NCBI GenBank assembly: GCA_003232965.1
Contig: QIKG01000317.1
Coordinates: 1 to 7,019, forward strand
Direction: 5' to 3'
Source of the DNA: Oceanospirillales bacterium
GTDB lineage: Bacteria; Pseudomonadota; Gammaproteobacteria; Xanthomonadales; SZUA-36
Length of the DNA: 7,019 nt
The position numbers and the translations under genes were made by a program. Shown piece after piece: positions 5,692-7,019 of this stretch. The first letter of the stretch is position 1. Each line of letters begins with the position of its first letter. The notes under the pieces are model-generated. The model did not search any database and was not told the DNA's origin. It saw nothing but the letters and a program-made list of their open reading frames with translations.

Positions 5692-6570
5692 ATGAAATAT
5701 AGTGAAGAGCAGAATGAGATTTTTAATGAGTTAAACGGTAAAGAAACTGAATCGGGGCATAGCCCAAGCGACCCCATAGTCGCTGATAGCGACCCAGTAG
5801 TTGAAAGCGACCCAGAAGCAGTAGCTGAAAGCGATCCAGTCGTTGAAAGCGACCCCGTAGTCGCTGAAGCAGCTCCCATCAGCATCGAGGATCAGCTTGC
5901 GGCGCAGCAGAAGAAGCATCAAAAGGAATTTAATAAGGTCTATCATACCTTTTCGGAATCCAAAAGGTCCAACGAGGCGCTACAAAGGGAATTAGATACT
6001 CTAAAAGCGGAGCGAGTGGCCCCCATTGACGCGCCTAGTAAGACCCTGGAGGATTTTAATTATAACCAAGAGCAATTTGATGATTACCGCGTAAGTAATT
6101 TGGTTGACCAGAAGCTGGCCAATCACCAGCAGTCGCTCTTTGAGGCTAACCAGAAAGAGTTACACGCGCAATCAATGAATGACTATGCAAGTCGTGTCAA
6201 TGCTTTCAGCGCCGACGTTGATGACTACCAGGAAACTCTGGCGCAACCGGCGCACTTAGAAGCTCATGTCATTCAGGCGCTGCTTGGTCTCGATAGCGGC
6301 CCTGAGCTTGAATACAACTTGTTTAAGAATCCACAGAAACTGGATCAGCTTAATCGTATGGACCCTATGTCGGCGGCTGTTGAAATGGGCAGAATGGCGC
6401 AGATAGCCACTGCTGTACCAACTAAAAAGGTGTCATCGGCACCAGCACCTTTCGAAACGGCCAGTTCGGGCAGCTCCGGCGGCTCATCGGGCTTTGATGG
6501 TGGCGATCAGTCAATACAAGACATCGTCAACAGCATGGAAGAAGGCAGATCCCGTGGCTTTTTAAGCTAA
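5692..6570 (+). CDS. Phage head scaffolding protein (putative)
   Basis: A 292-residue hydrophilic protein placed directly after the portal, where podovirus-like phages encode the internal scaffold for capsid assembly. Residues 26-60 are an acidic repeat of SDPVVE-type units. A charged, coiled-coil-like stretch spans about 66-110 (QLAAQQKKHQKEFNKVYHTF onward). The region at about 195-270 follows a pattern I recognise in phage scaffold-like proteins: GLDSGPELEYNLFKNPQKLD, a Pro-Met-x-Ala segment with EMGRMAQI, then the KKVSSAPAPF signature. A Gly/Ser-rich linker (about 259-270) leads to an acidic helix ending in MEEGRSRGFLS. In known scaffolds the C-terminal end contacts the coat protein; whether that holds here is inference. 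The ATG has a good ribosome site. A terminator follows 26 bases after the stop. The family assignment is from pattern memory and gene order, not a search. Confidence 0.78.
   Translation: MKYSEEQNEIFNELNGKETESGHSPSDPIVADSDPVVESDPEAVAESDPVVESDPVVAEAAPISIEDQLAAQQKKHQKEFNKVYHTFSESKRSNEALQRELDTLKAERVAPIDAPSKTLEDFNYNQEQFDDYRVSNLVDQKLANHQQSLFEANQKELHAQSMNDYASRVNAFSADVDDYQETLAQPAHLEAHVIQALLGLDSGPELEYNLFKNPQKLDQLNRMDPMSAAVEMGRMAQIATAVPTKKVSSAPAPFETASSGSSGGSSGFDGGDQSIQDIVNSMEEGRSRGFLS
5767..5871 (+). repeat. SDP-type coding repeat in the scaffold N-terminus
   Basis: Five consecutive units of six to eight codons each start AGC-GAY-CCN (Ser-Asp-Pro), giving forms such as SDPIVAD, SDPVVE and SDPEAVAE. 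Several DNA words in it (TAGCGACCC, AGTAGTTG) also occur in the intergenic repeats upstream of the terminase. The block adds about 35 acidic residues before the coiled-coil region. Confidence 0.85.
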
Positions 6571-6595
6571 AATTAAGCAGCAGTTAACAACCAAT

Positions 6596-6641
6596 GGCCG
6601 CAAATAACCCTATTTTTAAGGGCTATTCGCGGCTTTTTGTT
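6596..6641 (+). terminator. Rho-independent terminator after the scaffold gene
   Basis: GCCGCAAATAACCC (6597-6610) pairs with GGGCTATTCGCGGC (6620-6633) at 12 of 14 positions across a 9-base loop. TTTTTGTT (6634-6641) follows directly. The two A-C mismatches lie inside the stem, while the GC-rich ends are intact. It closes the packaging and head operon seen here. Confidence 0.88.
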
Positions 6642-6805
6642 GCCGGACTATATCACCGTGATTCTATTTTCATTGCCCCCGCAATCAATGCACTGGGCGG
6701 TATGTGGAAGTTCTTTTAGCACCGATCTACCCGACCCAAACTTGTCGAAATTGATCAGTTTTTTAAAACAAGGTGCGAAGTTTTTCATATATTATTTTTG
6801 GAGGG

Positions 6806-6827
6806 AAATCGTGATAAATCACGATTT
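6806..6827. promoter_or_regulatory. Perfect palindrome, possible operator
   Basis: AAATCGTGAT and ATCACGATTT are perfect 10-bp arms with a two-base centre (AA). The short spacing and AT-rich flanks fit a dimeric repressor site better than an RNA hairpin. Related half-sites GTGAT/ATCAC recur at 6652-6662 and 6906-6920. Confidence 0.55.
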
Positions 6828-6845
6828 AGAGATATTAGATATTCT

Positions 6846-6898
6846 CTATATACTAAAATCACTAGTAAAGTAATTTGTTATATGATTTTAGTATATAG
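6846..6898. repeat. Perfect 16-bp inverted repeat
   Basis: CTATATACTAAAATCA (6846-6861) is the exact inverse of TGATTTTAGTATATAG (6883-6898), with 21 bases between. No T-run follows. The arms contain TATACT and its complement, so a -10-like box occurs on both strands. It may be a regulatory hairpin, an operator pair or the end of a mobile element. Confidence 0.8.
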
Positions 6899-6905
6899 GT
6901 TCTAT

Positions 6906-6920
6906 ATCACTAAAAGTGAT
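6906..6920. promoter_or_regulatory. ATCACT-AAA-AGTGAT dyad
   Basis: Six-base perfect arms (6906-6911, 6915-6920) are separated by AAA, just before the ATG at 6926. The following TTTGTTAT also occurs after a similar but imperfect ATCAC motif near 6858-6881, so a block of about 22-24 bases is imperfectly duplicated. Its place next to the start fits an operator. Confidence 0.5.
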
Positions 6921-6925
6921 TTGTT

Positions 6926-7019
6926 ATGGGAGTAGGGCTATATGCTTACGACCGTTTACGAATTCGCGAAATTAATTTGAAAATAGAAAAAGAAAATAAA
7001 AAAACTATTCCAGATATAA
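6926..7019 (+). CDS. Start of an unidentified ORF, cut by the window end
   Basis: From the ATG at 6926 the frame is open for 31 codons to the window edge. It begins MGVGLYAYDRLRIREI and then becomes rich in Lys, Glu and Asn, which suggests a charged helix. An in-frame TGA at 6917 limits how far upstream the start can lie. No strong Shine-Dalgarno is visible; the preceding AGTGAT is part of a dyad (6906-6920). The peptide does not look like the N-terminus of a major capsid protein that I recognise, although that gene would be expected next in a head cluster. The codons are more AT-rich than those of the head genes, which could mean a different origin. Function unknown; a short chance ORF cannot be excluded. 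Confidence 0.4.
   Translation, partial: MGVGLYAYDRLRIREINLKIEKENKKTIPDI

Larger units (their letters stand above)
6642..6925. other. Region with operator-like dyads and no clear gene
   Basis: The left part (6642-6780) is mixed in composition; the right part is strongly AT-rich. No gene is well supported. A 46-codon minus-strand ORF (6788 to 6648) encodes a peptide with a CIDCGG motif but lacks a ribosome site. On the plus strand GGAGG (6800-6804) stands six bases before a GTG at 6811 that opens a 20-codon ORF ending at 6873. Its start lies within a palindrome, so it may be chance or a leader peptide. TTTAGA (6825-6830) and TATACT (6849-6854), 18 bases apart, make a modest promoter candidate for the ORF at 6926. 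Confidence 0.45.

Noticed and set aside
5583..5885. Minus-strand ORF opposite the portal end and scaffold start
   Set aside because: It is a shadow of the SDP repeat and the glutamine run on the other strand; both plus-strand genes there are well supported.
6637..6873. Plus-strand ORF of 78 codons after the terminator
   Set aside because: Its TTG start lies in the T-run of the terminator and no ribosome site precedes it. The upper part looks like chance translation. Only the last 21 codons (from GTG 6811) have a possible ribosome site.

Overview
The window carries the start of a tailed-phage head gene cluster, on the + strand, in the order small terminase (1081-1803), large terminase (1803-3344), P22-type portal (3348-5672) and a scaffold-like protein (5692-6570). 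The genes abut or overlap by a few bases and end at a strong rho-independent terminator (6596-6641). This is the usual DNA-packaging and prohead module of podovirus-like phages. The TerS-TerL complex would cut and pump DNA through the dodecameric portal into a shell built around the scaffold. The major capsid gene that normally follows is not seen before the window ends.

The first 1080 bases hold no credible gene. They are packed with short tandem repeats of several periods (29 bp at 1-91, 21 bp at 106-308, 20 bp at 371-460, 22 bp at 735-822, a degenerate set near 961-1040). Between them lie strong inverted repeats (315-357, 575-665, 688-734). Several repeat families share short cores such as ATGGCAA(T/C)TA and AACTAC-AA-GTAGC and look related by descent.

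The most striking observation is a 35-bp palindromic element present twice in opposite orientation. One copy is intergenic (323-357). The other lies inside the small terminase gene (1732-1766), where it is read in frame as part of the C-terminal tail. This resembles the behaviour described for Rickettsia palindromic elements, although I cannot assign it to any named family. A run of SDP-type repeats in the scaffold N-terminus (5767-5871) may be another case of repeat DNA entering a phage coding region.

After the terminator, 6642-7019 changes character. It becomes AT-rich towards the right and carries several dyads built on ATCAC...GTGAT (6652-6662, 6806-6827, 6906-6920) and a perfect 16-bp inverted repeat (6846-6861/6883-6898). 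An ORF starts at 6926 and runs off the window. This could be a regulatory region for a new operon or the edge of an inserted element.

The organism cannot be named from the sequence. Dense repeats shared between phage genes and non-coding DNA suggest a prophage resident in a repeat-rich bacterial genome rather than a free phage. Intracellular proteobacteria often have such genomes, but that is inference only.
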